From the NCBI GenBank assembly GCA_947630075.1, contig CANRGF010000050.1, forward strand, positions 1-7,568: a stretch of 7,568 nucleotides of DNA, given 5' to 3'. The DNA comes from an uncultured Clostridia bacterium (lineage in GTDB: Bacteria; Bacillota; Clostridia; Christensenellales; UBA1242). Positions 1 to 7,245 of this stretch are shown piece by piece (the stretch's first letter is position 1; every line of letters starts with the position of its first letter). The notes under the pieces are model-generated. The model was not told where the DNA came from. It did not search any database and worked only from the letters and a program-made list of their open reading frames with translations. A program made the translations under genes and the position numbers.

Positions 1-3000
1 TACGCTCGCATCATTGCGGAATGAAATTGTGGAAAGCACATTGCTCGTGACGGTAACCGGTGAGAATGTTAGCACTGTTTTGCCAGAACTATTGGAAATG
101 TTGTTGTTATCGCCATGTTCGAAGCTAATATAGTTTGCATTTGCAATGTCATTGAAGCCTATATCTCCATAATTTTCAATAATTCTTTCACCAACTTGCA
201 AAGCCAATCTTCTTGTGTTTGCCACACTATTTTTGCTAACCACATCCGCTAATCCTGTTAACTCACTATCTAAGTTTGTGAATAGATATGAATATAAATC
301 GTCAATTTTATAGTTAGATTGCACATTTTCGTGCGAAATTCCATTTTTTTCTGCCGCCTTTGTGAGATATAGTGGCACAAGATTATCATAAGAGCGATAA
401 ACACGCACATAGAAAGGAATTGTGATTGCTGCTCCACCCTCTGCTGTGAATGTGTTATCATTTGACTTGATCGTGAAATTGAATTGAATAATTTTTTCGA
501 TTGCTGAGTGTGTGAAGCCTATGCTTAAATAGCCACTTGAAAGCGTGTTGCTGCTCATGGTGGTTACAAACTTTGCATCACTATCATCTTGAAGAGCAAA
601 TTCAAGTGTTGCATTAAATGCTCTTGGTGTGCGAATAATTAGTTGGTTATTAAGTGTGCCGATTGAATAGGTTGTGATTAGGTCATCCTCTGTGCGGTTA
701 AAGGTGATTGTGCTTGCTGTGGTGCTTGCATAAGAGGTGTCTGTGAAAGTTGAATCGAATGGCAATTCACTTGCGTGCCCCGGAGCAGAGTCTGGGAATG
801 CGTAATCAACAAAACTTTGCACTGAGATGTCCACATGACGATGGACGGTGTTGGTGGAAGCAATATCTTCAAACACCATATCAAACGACACTGTGTAGAA
901 ATATGTTTGAGCTTCAAAATTGATTGATAAATTGCCACCTGTGTGCACAAACTCAACAAACCCTTGCTTTTGATTTGGAGATGCTTCTTGGGACATTTCG
1001 ATTGACACATCACTCTGCGAAACTTGATTTACTTGCAAGGATGAGATTTTAAGGGTCATGGCATATTTGTTGTTGCTTCCATCCAAGCTGCTATAAGACA
1101 AAAATTCTGTTAAATCAAGTGAAGAAACGAAGCCGGACGAGCCCGAGTAGCTACCCACAGTGCGCCAAATTCTATCAGTTGGGATTGTTATCGCTGGCAT
1201 TATGAAATGCACAACCAAAACAAAATCCGAGCCACTGAACACATATTCCACTTCAAATTCTAGCGTTGAAGTTACATATTTTTGGCGGCTAATTGTGGAA
1301 CTTGCTATTGTAATGACCGAATTTTCTTTATCTTCGCCAAAATAGATGTTTTTGCCTGCTTCATCAACCGAAAATCCTTGATTTACTTTGACAATTTTCA
1401 ACTCTGGAAGTGTGAGACCGGTGAATGGATTCGCAAAAGATGCATCTTTCCACTCAATGAAATATCTGCCGTTTTCAATGCCTTCAAGTTCGTGGGTTAG
1501 TTTTGAATCAAAATTATAACTTCTGGTTGGCTGAACATAAGCCATAATTGAGCCAACAAACACCTCTGCACTGCCACTCGTGGCGTTATAAATAACGCCA
1601 ATTTTCAGTGTGGCAAAATTATTTAGTGTCGGCAAAGTTGTTTTGTTTAGCAAAGAATATCTCTTAATGCCTGTTTGCTCGTAGAAATCTGTGCCGTTTA
1701 ATAGGCTGCCTTCAAGTAAATATAAATATATGTTTTCGTTGGTTGGAGAAATTGTGCCTGGCAAGCTGAACTTGGTTAAATCCAAACTTTCGCCCAACAC
1801 CTTGCCAGATGAATAAAATTGCAACCCTAATGATGATTTTGGATTAATGTTTACTATCGTGTTTGTGTCTAGTGAAGTTAGGTTTCTATCTCTTAAAGTG
1901 TTGTATAAACGAACATAATAGTATGCATAGTTTGATGAAGTGGTTTCAATTTTGAAAGCTAAATATGCGGTTACGAAATCACCCGCTGGGCTAAAGGTGA
2001 TAATGAATGATTTTTCATCTTTTGAAATGGACACCAAATTTGGCATATTGTTGCTCGTGCCAACAAGCACAACATTTGCTATTGCACCCGGCTCGTCTTG
2101 TTCTGTGCGATTTGTGATAATTGTGCGCTGAGTGGACATGGTTGAATCTAAATCAAACCTTATGGTTTGCCCCATGCTGACAGGCTCATAGTTTGGCAAG
2201 CTGATTGCAGAGCCAAAATAATCTCTATCTTGTTCATTTGCGTTGCTTGTGGTGGAGAATCTAACTGTGCCCGTGCCATACTCTTCAAAAGGATATTGCA
2301 TTTCAATGCTTTGGCAGTTTGTGATGATAATGCTGACGCCTTCAAACACGAAATAACTTTCGTCTGTGTAGGTTATGCGGTAATCAACCAAAATTTCTTT
2401 TTGCTCGCCATATATGCTGCCGATTGCTATTTGAGCATCCGTCTCATTTTTATCTTCAAAAATATATCTAATGCCAACCACGCGGCTATCGAGCGCCGGA
2501 GTGCCCGTTTCAACCACTTTTTCAACAGAGATTGATTTAAAATAATTTTCTTGACCATCTTCTATTGAGAACACATCTTTAATTATATTGAAACTATAAT
2601 TTGAATACGCAGGCTGAATATTCAAGGCTGGTGAACGCGGTGTGATGGTGATTGACATATCACTCATGTTTGAGTTGCCCGAACTGATGTATGTGAGAGT
2701 TTTGCCACTATATGAGAAAGTGAAAGTGAGCACAACATTTGGTGTTGAGAAAATTTCGTTTATTTGAGTGTCGAGCGTGAACTTTTCGCCTTCCATTGAG
2801 AAGCTTAAATCTTGCCCGCCTTCAATTCGTCCGCTAACATTGGTTAATGCCCACTCTTCCTCTTCGCTTAAAATGGAAAGTGGTGGATTGTTTTGAGCGC
2901 CCACAGGGAAATAGTGGTTGGCTTCAAATCTATCGCCCTCCCTGGTGAGAGTGAGCAAATCTTTATATTTATTTTCTATTCTAATTTCGTCAAACTTAAA

Positions 3001-6000
3001 TGATGTGGTGGATGCGCCAAGTTGGATGTTATCCATGCTAACCACCTTATCCAACTCAGTGAACCAAGATGTTTGGATAGCGCTAGATGAAAGTGAGATG
3101 TTTTCATTTTCTGTTAAACTTAAAATTCCATAGATTGAATCAACAGTTTCTGCATAATTCGTTTCTGTGTATAAGTTATCTCTGCCCAAGCCATACACAA
3201 ATGTGTTGCCCTCTTCACCCTGAGTTTTGAACATATTGATTGTGATGATGTGTGAAAGCTCATATTCACTATCGCTCTGCATGGTGCGAGCATTTGCCTT
3301 TTGCTCGTCAGTTTGGGAGAATACCACATTTGGTCGGCAATTAATGTTGTAAACTGCGAGGCGTTTATCTTCGCCGTCATTTGATTTTAAAAGAATTGTG
3401 AACACATATCTGCCTTCTTCTAAAAGCAAGGTGAATGAAGAGTCTGTTGTGCTAAAATAGTCGTTTTTGAAAGTTTTCTCATCTGCTCCATTTAGAGAGT
3501 AGGTTATTTTATAATAATTTGATGTTTCAAGGTCGTTGATTCTAAATAGTGAATTGTTTGTGAAAGCTGAGTTTGTGGCCTTTTCAACAAGCAAAATTGT
3601 TGTGCCAGCATAAACGGTGGCGTTATAGTCCTGATTCAAATCAGCCGTTATGCTATTTGTGAAATATATGCGAATGTTTATTGCATCGCTGGAAGTTTTA
3701 ACTTGAATGTTTAAATTTAAGGTAATATTTGTGTAGGAATAATCTGGTTTTCTGCTAATTTGCCACTCGCCATCGGTTGCGGTGATTTCCGCCACCACGC
3801 TTCCGTCTGTGAGCGACACTTCATAGTCATTGCCCTGCTTGGTGTATCTATAAGTGGTGGTGTTTACTGGTGAAATTGTGAAGAATGTTGAATTTGTGAT
3901 TTCTTCGCCATTGCATTGATAACTAACCACATCTTTTAGGTTTACTAAGTTAGTTGGAGTGGTGAATAGGTCATGCTCGGTTTTGTTTTGGAAAGTGAAA
4001 CCTGTGGATGTGATGCTAACCTTTATGTATCTAATCGTTGAGCCACAAATCACTTGAATTACACATTCTCCAATTTTAAAGATTTGCAAGTTTGTGCCGT
4101 CAATTTTTGCCACATCTTCGTTTAGGCTGAAGTAAGCAAGGTCATAAGACTTTTTGCTGGTTTGCTCGTTATAACTATACATTGGGCTCGGCGTGAAAAG
4201 CGATTGCTCAACCGAAGTAGAGAATATGTCTAGGTCTATTGCACTGCCATTAAACATGCTTGAATATGAATATTGGCTACCACTCACACCATTTATTGTT
4301 ACATCTATTGTTGGGATATTTGCTGCGTCCTGACTATTGGCAAGCGGAATGCCGTTAAGCGTGATTGAAGAGACTTCACTGCTATCTATAACAACTGCAG
4401 GTGAAAGAATTTCATCGTTGCCAAAATTTAAACCAAATCTAAAATATTGCCCCGACCTTAGCGCCACATACTCGCCCACCTTAAAGGTTACAACCAAATC
4501 TTGATGCTCAACACCATCTAGGTCAACAGTGTCCAACTCAAACACATTTGAAGAATAAATCGACCTATTGCCGTCCGCCTCATATAGATAGACAAAGAAC
4601 TTAAACGCATCTTTATCAAATATGTTGAAAAGCATATCGTATGCAGGAGAATGAATGGTTAATGTGTGCCCTTTATCTGTGTTTTCCAAGAAGTGATAAA
4701 TGCCACCTTGCAAAACGCAATATTTATCATCACCATTTTCGCCTTCATACGCCTCACTCTGATGGAAATTGAACTCAAGGTTATTTTTGTTTGTGAGAGT
4801 GTAGTTATTATTAATCGTGATTGCATTTGCAAGCATAACGAAATGTTTGCAATAAACATCGGTTAGGTTTATCACTTCAGTGTCTGCATTGCTGATTAAT
4901 GATGTGATTAACTCTTCAGCAGTCTGCTGATAACTATTTTTTAGTTGAAGGAGATAAAGTGTGGTGGAAGCGGACGCTGCGCGCCTCGTTGCCCTAACAC
5001 TATTTACGAAATTGCCCTCTTCATCTAAATATCCCACAAGTGCATATTTTCCATTTAATGCCAAGGTGGAATCAGCAATTTGAATTTGGAGATTTGGCAA
5101 AATGTTTACGCTTGCGTTTGTGCCTTCTTCAATTCTTGTGATTAACACGCCAGCAGTGTAGCTTCCGCCTGTGATGTTTACTATATCTTCAAAAGGAATT
5201 TCGCCATAATCGGCTTTGGAATTTGGATAAGAAATGTCTATTGAATAGGTGCGGTCTGGTCGAGTGAATTCTTTTTCTAAATCAATCTCGGAAATTGTAA
5301 CCTTTGTGGAAGCATATTTAATCGTGCCATCACCATTAACCACCAACGCCAATAATTCAAGGTTTTCTGCCGGCGTTTTGATTAATATATTGAAAGTTTT
5401 ATCTTTGCCGGAATTGATAGGTGTGGTTGGGAAATCATAATCCCTGCCCTGCTCAAAATCTGCCTTGACATAATCGCCACCTTCTTTGGTGAAGAAGTCT
5501 AAATAACTTCCTGTGCGAAGAAGGGTTAAACGATGTGTGTCGTTGGTTAAGAAAGCCACGCCATTCACTGCCTTATAAATTTCACCATTGAGTGAAATTG
5601 AATTGATTAAAGTTAGGTTGTCTAACTGAATTTCATTTGATGTGGTGATTGTGAACACATCATATTCTTCACTCTCGCTGTTACTTTTCCTCAGGCTTCC
5701 GCCAACATAATCGTAATTATAGCTGCCGTCATCGCCCAATTCAAAAGAAACTTTCTTTTTACTATCGCTTACAAATTCAACTAGTTTGTTGCTCCAATAT
5801 CTTAACCCAAAAGCAAACTCGTTAAATCTTATGCTGGAGGTGTTGCCATTCAAGGTCAACCCTAAATCATTACTATTCACATCAGCATCCACCATGTTGC
5901 CGTTGAGTGTGATGAAATTATTTTCGTAGTATAAATTTAATTGGATGTTTGGATTGTTAATTGCCACATTTGTGATTGTTTCGCTTTCAACACTTGCATT

Positions 6001-6978
6001 TAGCACCGCATAAGTCATATATTGCTCAACCCTATCACTAGCATATAAAAAATCGCTAGCAGGGTGCGCTTCTTGCTCTTTATAACTTTCAAAAACGGCA
6101 TAGATAAATTCAAATTCGCTTTGGCTGCCGTCTGGCACAAAGCAAACATTTCCACCAATTTCTTCTATAAACTTGTGGGTGGATAAGAAATCTTGATTAA
6201 ACACTCTTTCATTTTTATATTCACGGCAAATGAGCTGATAGTCATTGATGTCGGTGGAAGTTTCACTCGTGTGATAATACAACTCAACCACTTTGTTTTC
6301 ATCACGGTTTGCCATTGGGTTTAATGAATAATATGGCTCAATGTGATAAGTTAAAGGCCATGCACTGCCTAGGCTCACTGAAACAGTTTGCGATTGATAT
6401 TCTCTGCCGTGCTTATTAACAGAAGTTTTTGTGGTTGCTGCACCTTCAAAGCGGATATTTTCAACTGCCATATCCACATAGAATGTTAGACGGTCGGAAT
6501 AAACTCGCCCACTAGTGGCTTCAAGCACCACCTTGCCTTTGTTTGCTCGTGGGTTGTCTGGGTCAAAGTGGGATGGTCTGCTGCCCAAGGGCTTGAAATA
6601 ATAATAAGTTGGTTCGTTGCATTTAATTGAATATCTACCCTGATTGTCGCTAATTAGCGCTTCGCCATTTTTGTTGCAAAGAGTTATTAACTCCTCGCCA
6701 TAGATATTGCCAGAATCATCTCTTGAAATGAAATAAATATAACAATCATTTTGATTCACCTCGCCCTTACCACTCGTGCCTGTGAGCGTGAAAGAATGGA
6801 GCGAACCGGAATAGTCATTTTTCACTTCAAAATTATTTTCTGAAAATGTGAGTTGTGTTGGAGCAATATTTTGCTTTTTAAATTTGCCCATTATTGCCAT
6901 AACGCCAACCACCACGCCAATAAATGCTAGAATGCTCCCCAGCGTGATGCCAATAACTTTCAAAATCTTATGTTTCAT
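1..6978 (-). CDS. Giant membrane-anchored surface protein with Ig-like modules (C-terminus beyond window)
   Basis: One reading frame runs from the ATG at 6976-6978 to the left edge with no stop: at least 2,326 residues. The start is fixed because an in-frame TAG lies two codons upstream (6985-6987), an SD-like run precedes it, and it begins a classic signal anchor (MKHKILK, then a hydrophobic stretch to about residue 31, then KFKK). The remainder alternates hydrophobic and polar residues as in stacked beta sandwiches and is rich in S/T/N/D. It has only 12 Cys (none after residue 1555) and 7 Trp, all TGG. Visible parts: Cys-containing head (about 40-170, Cys79/101/120), beta-helix-like stretch (about 687-786), BIG2-like unit (about 871-990) and degenerate modules (about 1085-2194). 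I see no enzyme motif; any LPXTG or second anchor would lie outside the window. I infer an extracellular adhesin or structural protein; the family is not recognised with certainty. The gene has its own promoter downstream of ksgA. Sampled G+C is about 40%. Confidence 0.93.
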   Translation of the reverse strand, partial: MKHKILKVIGITLGSILAFIGVVVGVMAIMGKFKKQNIAPTQLTFSENNFEVKNDYSGSLHSFTLTGTSGKGEVNQNDCYIYFISRDDSGNIYGEELITLCNKNGEALISDNQGRYSIKCNEPTYYYFKPLGSRPSHFDPDNPRANKGKVVLEATSGRVYSDRLTFYVDMAVENIRFEGAATTKTSVNKHGREYQSQTVSVSLGSAWPLTYHIEPYYSLNPMANRDENKVVELYYHTSETSTDINDYQLICREYKNERVFNQDFLSTHKFIEEIGGNVCFVPDGSQSEFEFIYAVFESYKEQEAHPASDFLYASDRVEQYMTYAVLNASVESETITNVAINNPNIQLNLYYENNFITLNGNMVDADVNSNDLGLTLNGNTSSIRFNEFAFGLRYWSNKLVEFVSDSKKKVSFELGDDGSYNYDYVGGSLRKSNSESEEYDVFTITTSNEIQLDNLTLINSISLNGEIYKAVNGVAFLTNDTHRLTLLRTGSYLDFFTKEGGDYVKADFEQGRDYDFPTTPINSGKDKTFNILIKTPAENLELLALVVNGDGTIKYASTKVTISEIDLEKEFTRPDRTYSIDISYPNSKADYGEIPFEDIVNITGGSYTAGVLITRIEEGTNASVNILPNLQIQIADSTLALNGKYALVGYLDEEGNFVNSVRATRRAASASTTLYLLQLKNSYQQTAEELITSLISNADTEVINLTDVYCKHFVMLANAITINNNYTLTNKNNLEFNFHQSEAYEGENGDDKYCVLQGGIYHFLENTDKGHTLTIHSPAYDMLFNIFDKDAFKFFVYLYEADGNRSIYSSNVFELDTVDLDGVEHQDLVVTFKVGEYVALRSGQYFRFGLNFGNDEILSPAVVIDSSEVSSITLNGIPLANSQDAANIPTIDVTINGVSGSQYSYSSMFNGSAIDLDIFSTSVEQSLFTPSPMYSYNEQTSKKSYDLAYFSLNEDVAKIDGTNLQIFKIGECVIQVICGSTIRYIKVSITSTGFTFQNKTEHDLFTTPTNLVNLKDVVSYQCNGEEITNSTFFTISPVNTTTYRYTKQGNDYEVSLTDGSVVAEITATDGEWQISRKPDYSYTNITLNLNIQVKTSSDAINIRIYFTNSITADLNQDYNATVYAGTTILLVEKATNSAFTNNSLFRINDLETSNYYKITYSLNGADEKTFKNDYFSTTDSSFTLLLEEGRYVFTILLKSNDGEDKRLAVYNINCRPNVVFSQTDEQKANARTMQSDSEYELSHIITINMFKTQGEEGNTFVYGLGRDNLYTETNYAETVDSIYGILSLTENENISLSSSAIQTSWFTELDKVVSMDNIQLGASTTSFKFDEIRIENKYKDLLTLTREGDRFEANHYFPVGAQNNPPLSILSEEEEWALTNVSGRIEGGQDLSFSMEGEKFTLDTQINEIFSTPNVVLTFTFSYSGKTLTYISSGNSNMSDMSITITPRSPALNIQPAYSNYSFNIIKDVFSIEDGQENYFKSISVEKVVETGTPALDSRVVGIRYIFEDKNETDAQIAIGSIYGEQKEILVDYRITYTDESYFVFEGVSIIITNCQSIEMQYPFEEYGTGTVRFSTTSNANEQDRDYFGSAISLPNYEPVSMGQTIRFDLDSTMSTQRTIITNRTEQDEPGAIANVVLVGTSNNMPNLVSISKDEKSFIITFSPAGDFVTAYLAFKIETTSSNYAYYYVRLYNTLRDRNLTSLDTNTIVNINPKSSLGLQFYSSGKVLGESLDLTKFSLPGTISPTNENIYLYLLEGSLLNGTDFYEQTGIKRYSLLNKTTLPTLNNFATLKIGVIYNATSGSAEVFVGSIMAYVQPTRSYNFDSKLTHELEGIENGRYFIEWKDASFANPFTGLTLPELKIVKVNQGFSVDEAGKNIYFGEDKENSVITIASSTISRQKYVTSTLEFEVEYVFSGSDFVLVVHFIMPAITIPTDRIWRTVGSYSGSSGFVSSLDLTEFLSYSSLDGSNNKYAMTLKISSLQVNQVSQSDVSIEMSQEASPNQKQGFVEFVHTGGNLSINFEAQTYFYTVSFDMVFEDIASTNTVHRHVDISVQSFVDYAFPDSAPGHASELPFDSTFTDTSYASTTASTITFNRTEDDLITTYSIGTLNNQLIIRTPRAFNATLEFALQDDSDAKFVTTMSSNTLSSGYLSIGFTHSAIEKIIQFNFTIKSNDNTFTAEGGAAITIPFYVRVYRSYDNLVPLYLTKAAEKNGISHENVQSNYKIDDLYSYLFTNLDSELTGLADVVSKNSVANTRRLALQVGERIIENYGDIGFNDIANANYISFEHGDNNNISNSSGKTVLTFSPVTVTSNVLSTISFRNDASV
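397..3726 (-). repeat. Degenerate tandem beta-sandwich modules (protein-level repeat) in the giant protein
   Basis: A recurring strand-turn-strand pattern is seen at residues about 1085 (LNLNIQVKTSSDAINIRIYF), 1189 (GRYVFTILLKSNDG), 1415 (VVLTFTFSYSG), 1528 (EILVDYRITYTDES), 1671 (AYLAFKIETTSSNYAYYYV), 1789 (ATLKIGVIYNATSG), 1904 (STLEFEVEYVFSGSD), 2026 (YFYTVSFDMVFED) and 2161 (EKIIQFNFTIKSND). Each is an alternating hydrophobic strand, a polar turn and a second strand such as VRLY, VRVY, IRIYF or SITIT, often followed by Pro or a polar linker. Spacings are 104, 226, 113, 143, 118, 115, 122 and 135 residues, consistent with modules of about 105-145 residues and one unrecognised copy in the 226-residue gap. 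I interpret it as the last beta-hairpin of successive Ig-like domains. There is no obvious DNA-level repeat, so the copies have diverged strongly. Confidence 0.4.
4009..4368 (-). other. BIG2-type bacterial Ig-like unit within the giant protein
   Basis: Residues about 871-990 start with VSSITLNGIPL and end with the most recognisable domain signature of the protein: FSLNEDVAKIDG, then NLQIFKIGECVIQVICG, then IRYIKVSIT. This follows the BIG2 pattern 'S-x-N/D-x-x-V-A-x-V-D-G … G-x-x-x-I-x-V … V-x-V'. The segment is longer (about 120 residues) than the usual BIG2 unit of about 80, because of an insertion between the first strands and the DVAKIDG strand. BIG2 domains are known from Gram-positive adhesins and other cell-surface proteins, which supports an extracellular location. 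It is the only copy that I can assign to BIG2 by eye. Confidence 0.6.
4621..4920 (-). other. Possible parallel beta-helix segment within the giant protein
   Basis: Residues about 687-786 differ from the Ig-like surroundings. An amphipathic helix (AEELITSLISNA) is followed by short strands of the kind EVINLTD, AITINNNYTLTN, NLEFNF, KYCVLQGGIYHFLEN and HTLTIHSP. The order of a capping helix, then an 'x-I-N-L-T-D' strand, then evenly spaced I/L/V strands separated by N/G turns is typical of pectate-lyase-like right-handed beta-helix domains in surface proteins. Only about four or five rungs are suggested, which is short for that fold. No catalytic residues are recognisable. This is a pattern-based call only. 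Confidence 0.35.
6886..6966 (-). other. N-terminal signal anchor / transmembrane segment of the giant protein
   Basis: Residues 5-31 of the giant protein form a continuous hydrophobic stretch (I, L, V, G, A, F, M) flanked by Lys/His at residues 2-7 and by the basic KFKK at 32-35. This fits an uncleaved N-terminal anchor or a Sec signal peptide with a long h-region. No clear signal peptidase I A-X-A site and no lipobox Cys follows (the first Cys is residue 79), so I favour an uncleaved anchor. With few positive charges before it and four close after it, topology by the positive-inside rule is not clear-cut. The all-beta body makes an outside location much more likely. Confidence 0.8.
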
Positions 6979-6981
6979 AAA

Positions 6982-6990
6982 CCCCTACCT
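6982..6990 (-). promoter_or_regulatory. Shine-Dalgarno-like purine run of the giant gene
   Basis: The minus strand reads AGGTAGGGG followed by TTT and the ATG. The AGG at 6988-6990 lies 9 nt before the start and the GGGG at 6982-6985 only 3 nt before it, so the AGG is the better match to normal spacing. It is not a perfect AGGAGG, but it is the only G-rich stretch in an AT-rich leader, and it supports the ATG at 6978. The in-frame TAG at 6985-6987 overlaps it and excludes any start further upstream. Confidence 0.7.
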
Positions 6991-7041
6991 AAATGCAAAA
7001 CTGTCAGATTAAAATTAGTATCAACAAAATTCTACATTTTA

Positions 7042-7070
7042 ATTATATAATTAAAAAAGTTTTAAGTCAA
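7042..7070 (-). promoter_or_regulatory. Housekeeping (sigma-A type) promoter of the giant gene
   Basis: On the minus strand TTGACT (7065-7070) and TATAAT (7042-7047) are separated by exactly 17 bp. The -10 is a perfect consensus and the -35 differs from TTGACA by one base. Initiation is expected near 7035, giving a leader of about 57 nt. A/T tracts upstream of the -35 could act as an UP-like element. No operator-like inverted repeat or riboswitch is visible in the leader, so this looks like strong constitutive transcription, although protein regulators cannot be excluded. Confidence 0.85.
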
Positions 7071-7207
7071 ACAAAAGCAAAAAAGAAAATAAAAAATCAA
7101 TATTAAAACAAATTAAAGAAATTTTCAAAAATTTTAACAAATAACGGAAAAATTTGGCATTTTTTGCAAAAAAATTTAATTTTTTTTTGAAATTTTGATT
7201 GTTTTTT
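7071..7207. other. AT-rich intergenic spacer
   Basis: This stretch lies between the ksgA terminator and the promoter of the giant gene. The whole 267-bp intergenic region contains about 49 G/C bases (about 18%) by hand count, and this part is the poorest. It consists mainly of A and T tracts, including nine consecutive T at 7180-7188 and the short palindrome TTTTTTGCAAAAAA at 7160-7173. I see no gene, tRNA or second convincing promoter here. Confidence 0.6.
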
Positions 7208-7237
7208 AAAAAATTTGCACGCAAAGTGCAAATTCTT
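7208..7237 (-). terminator. Rho-independent terminator of ksgA
   Basis: On the minus strand AATTTGCAC, a TTTGC loop and GTGCAAATT form a perfect 9-bp stem (arms 7226-7234 and 7212-7220). It can extend to 12 bp through one G-U and two A-U pairs. Six consecutive T (7208-7213) close the 3' side, partly within the stem. It begins 8 nt after the ksgA stop codon, the expected place. The stem has only three G-C pairs, so termination may be incomplete. Confidence 0.72.
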
Positions 7238-7245
7238 AAAAATTT

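Noticed and set aside
678..1013. 111-codon minus-strand frame offset from the giant gene
   Set aside because: It is a different frame of the same strand inside the continuous giant reading frame, and its product (rich in Q, S, T, C) has no domain-like pattern.
2167..2535. 122-codon open frame on the plus strand
   Set aside because: It lies wholly opposite the giant gene, has no ribosome binding site that I can see, and its translation is a low-complexity mixture of I/F/C/A typical of an antisense shadow.
3961..4200. Short local repeat E-x-x-L-F-T-x-P at residues about 924-932 and 1001-1009
   Set aside because: Only a few identical residues in two copies, with no similarity in the flanks. 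It is not enough to call a repeat.
6898..6900. Alternative start at Met27 of the giant protein
   Set aside because: It would remove the signal anchor and lacks an upstream ribosome binding site, whereas the ATG at 6978 has both.
1..6978. Possible alternative genetic code (TGA read as Trp) in a mollicute-like genome
   Set aside because: All seven Trp codons are TGG and no in-frame TGA is present over 2,326 codons, so nothing supports recoding.
7160..7173. Perfect palindrome TTTTTTGCAAAAAA as an operator or terminator
   Set aside because: In DNA of about 18% G+C such A/T palindromes are expected by chance. It has no loop for a hairpin and lies about 90 bp upstream of the -35 box.
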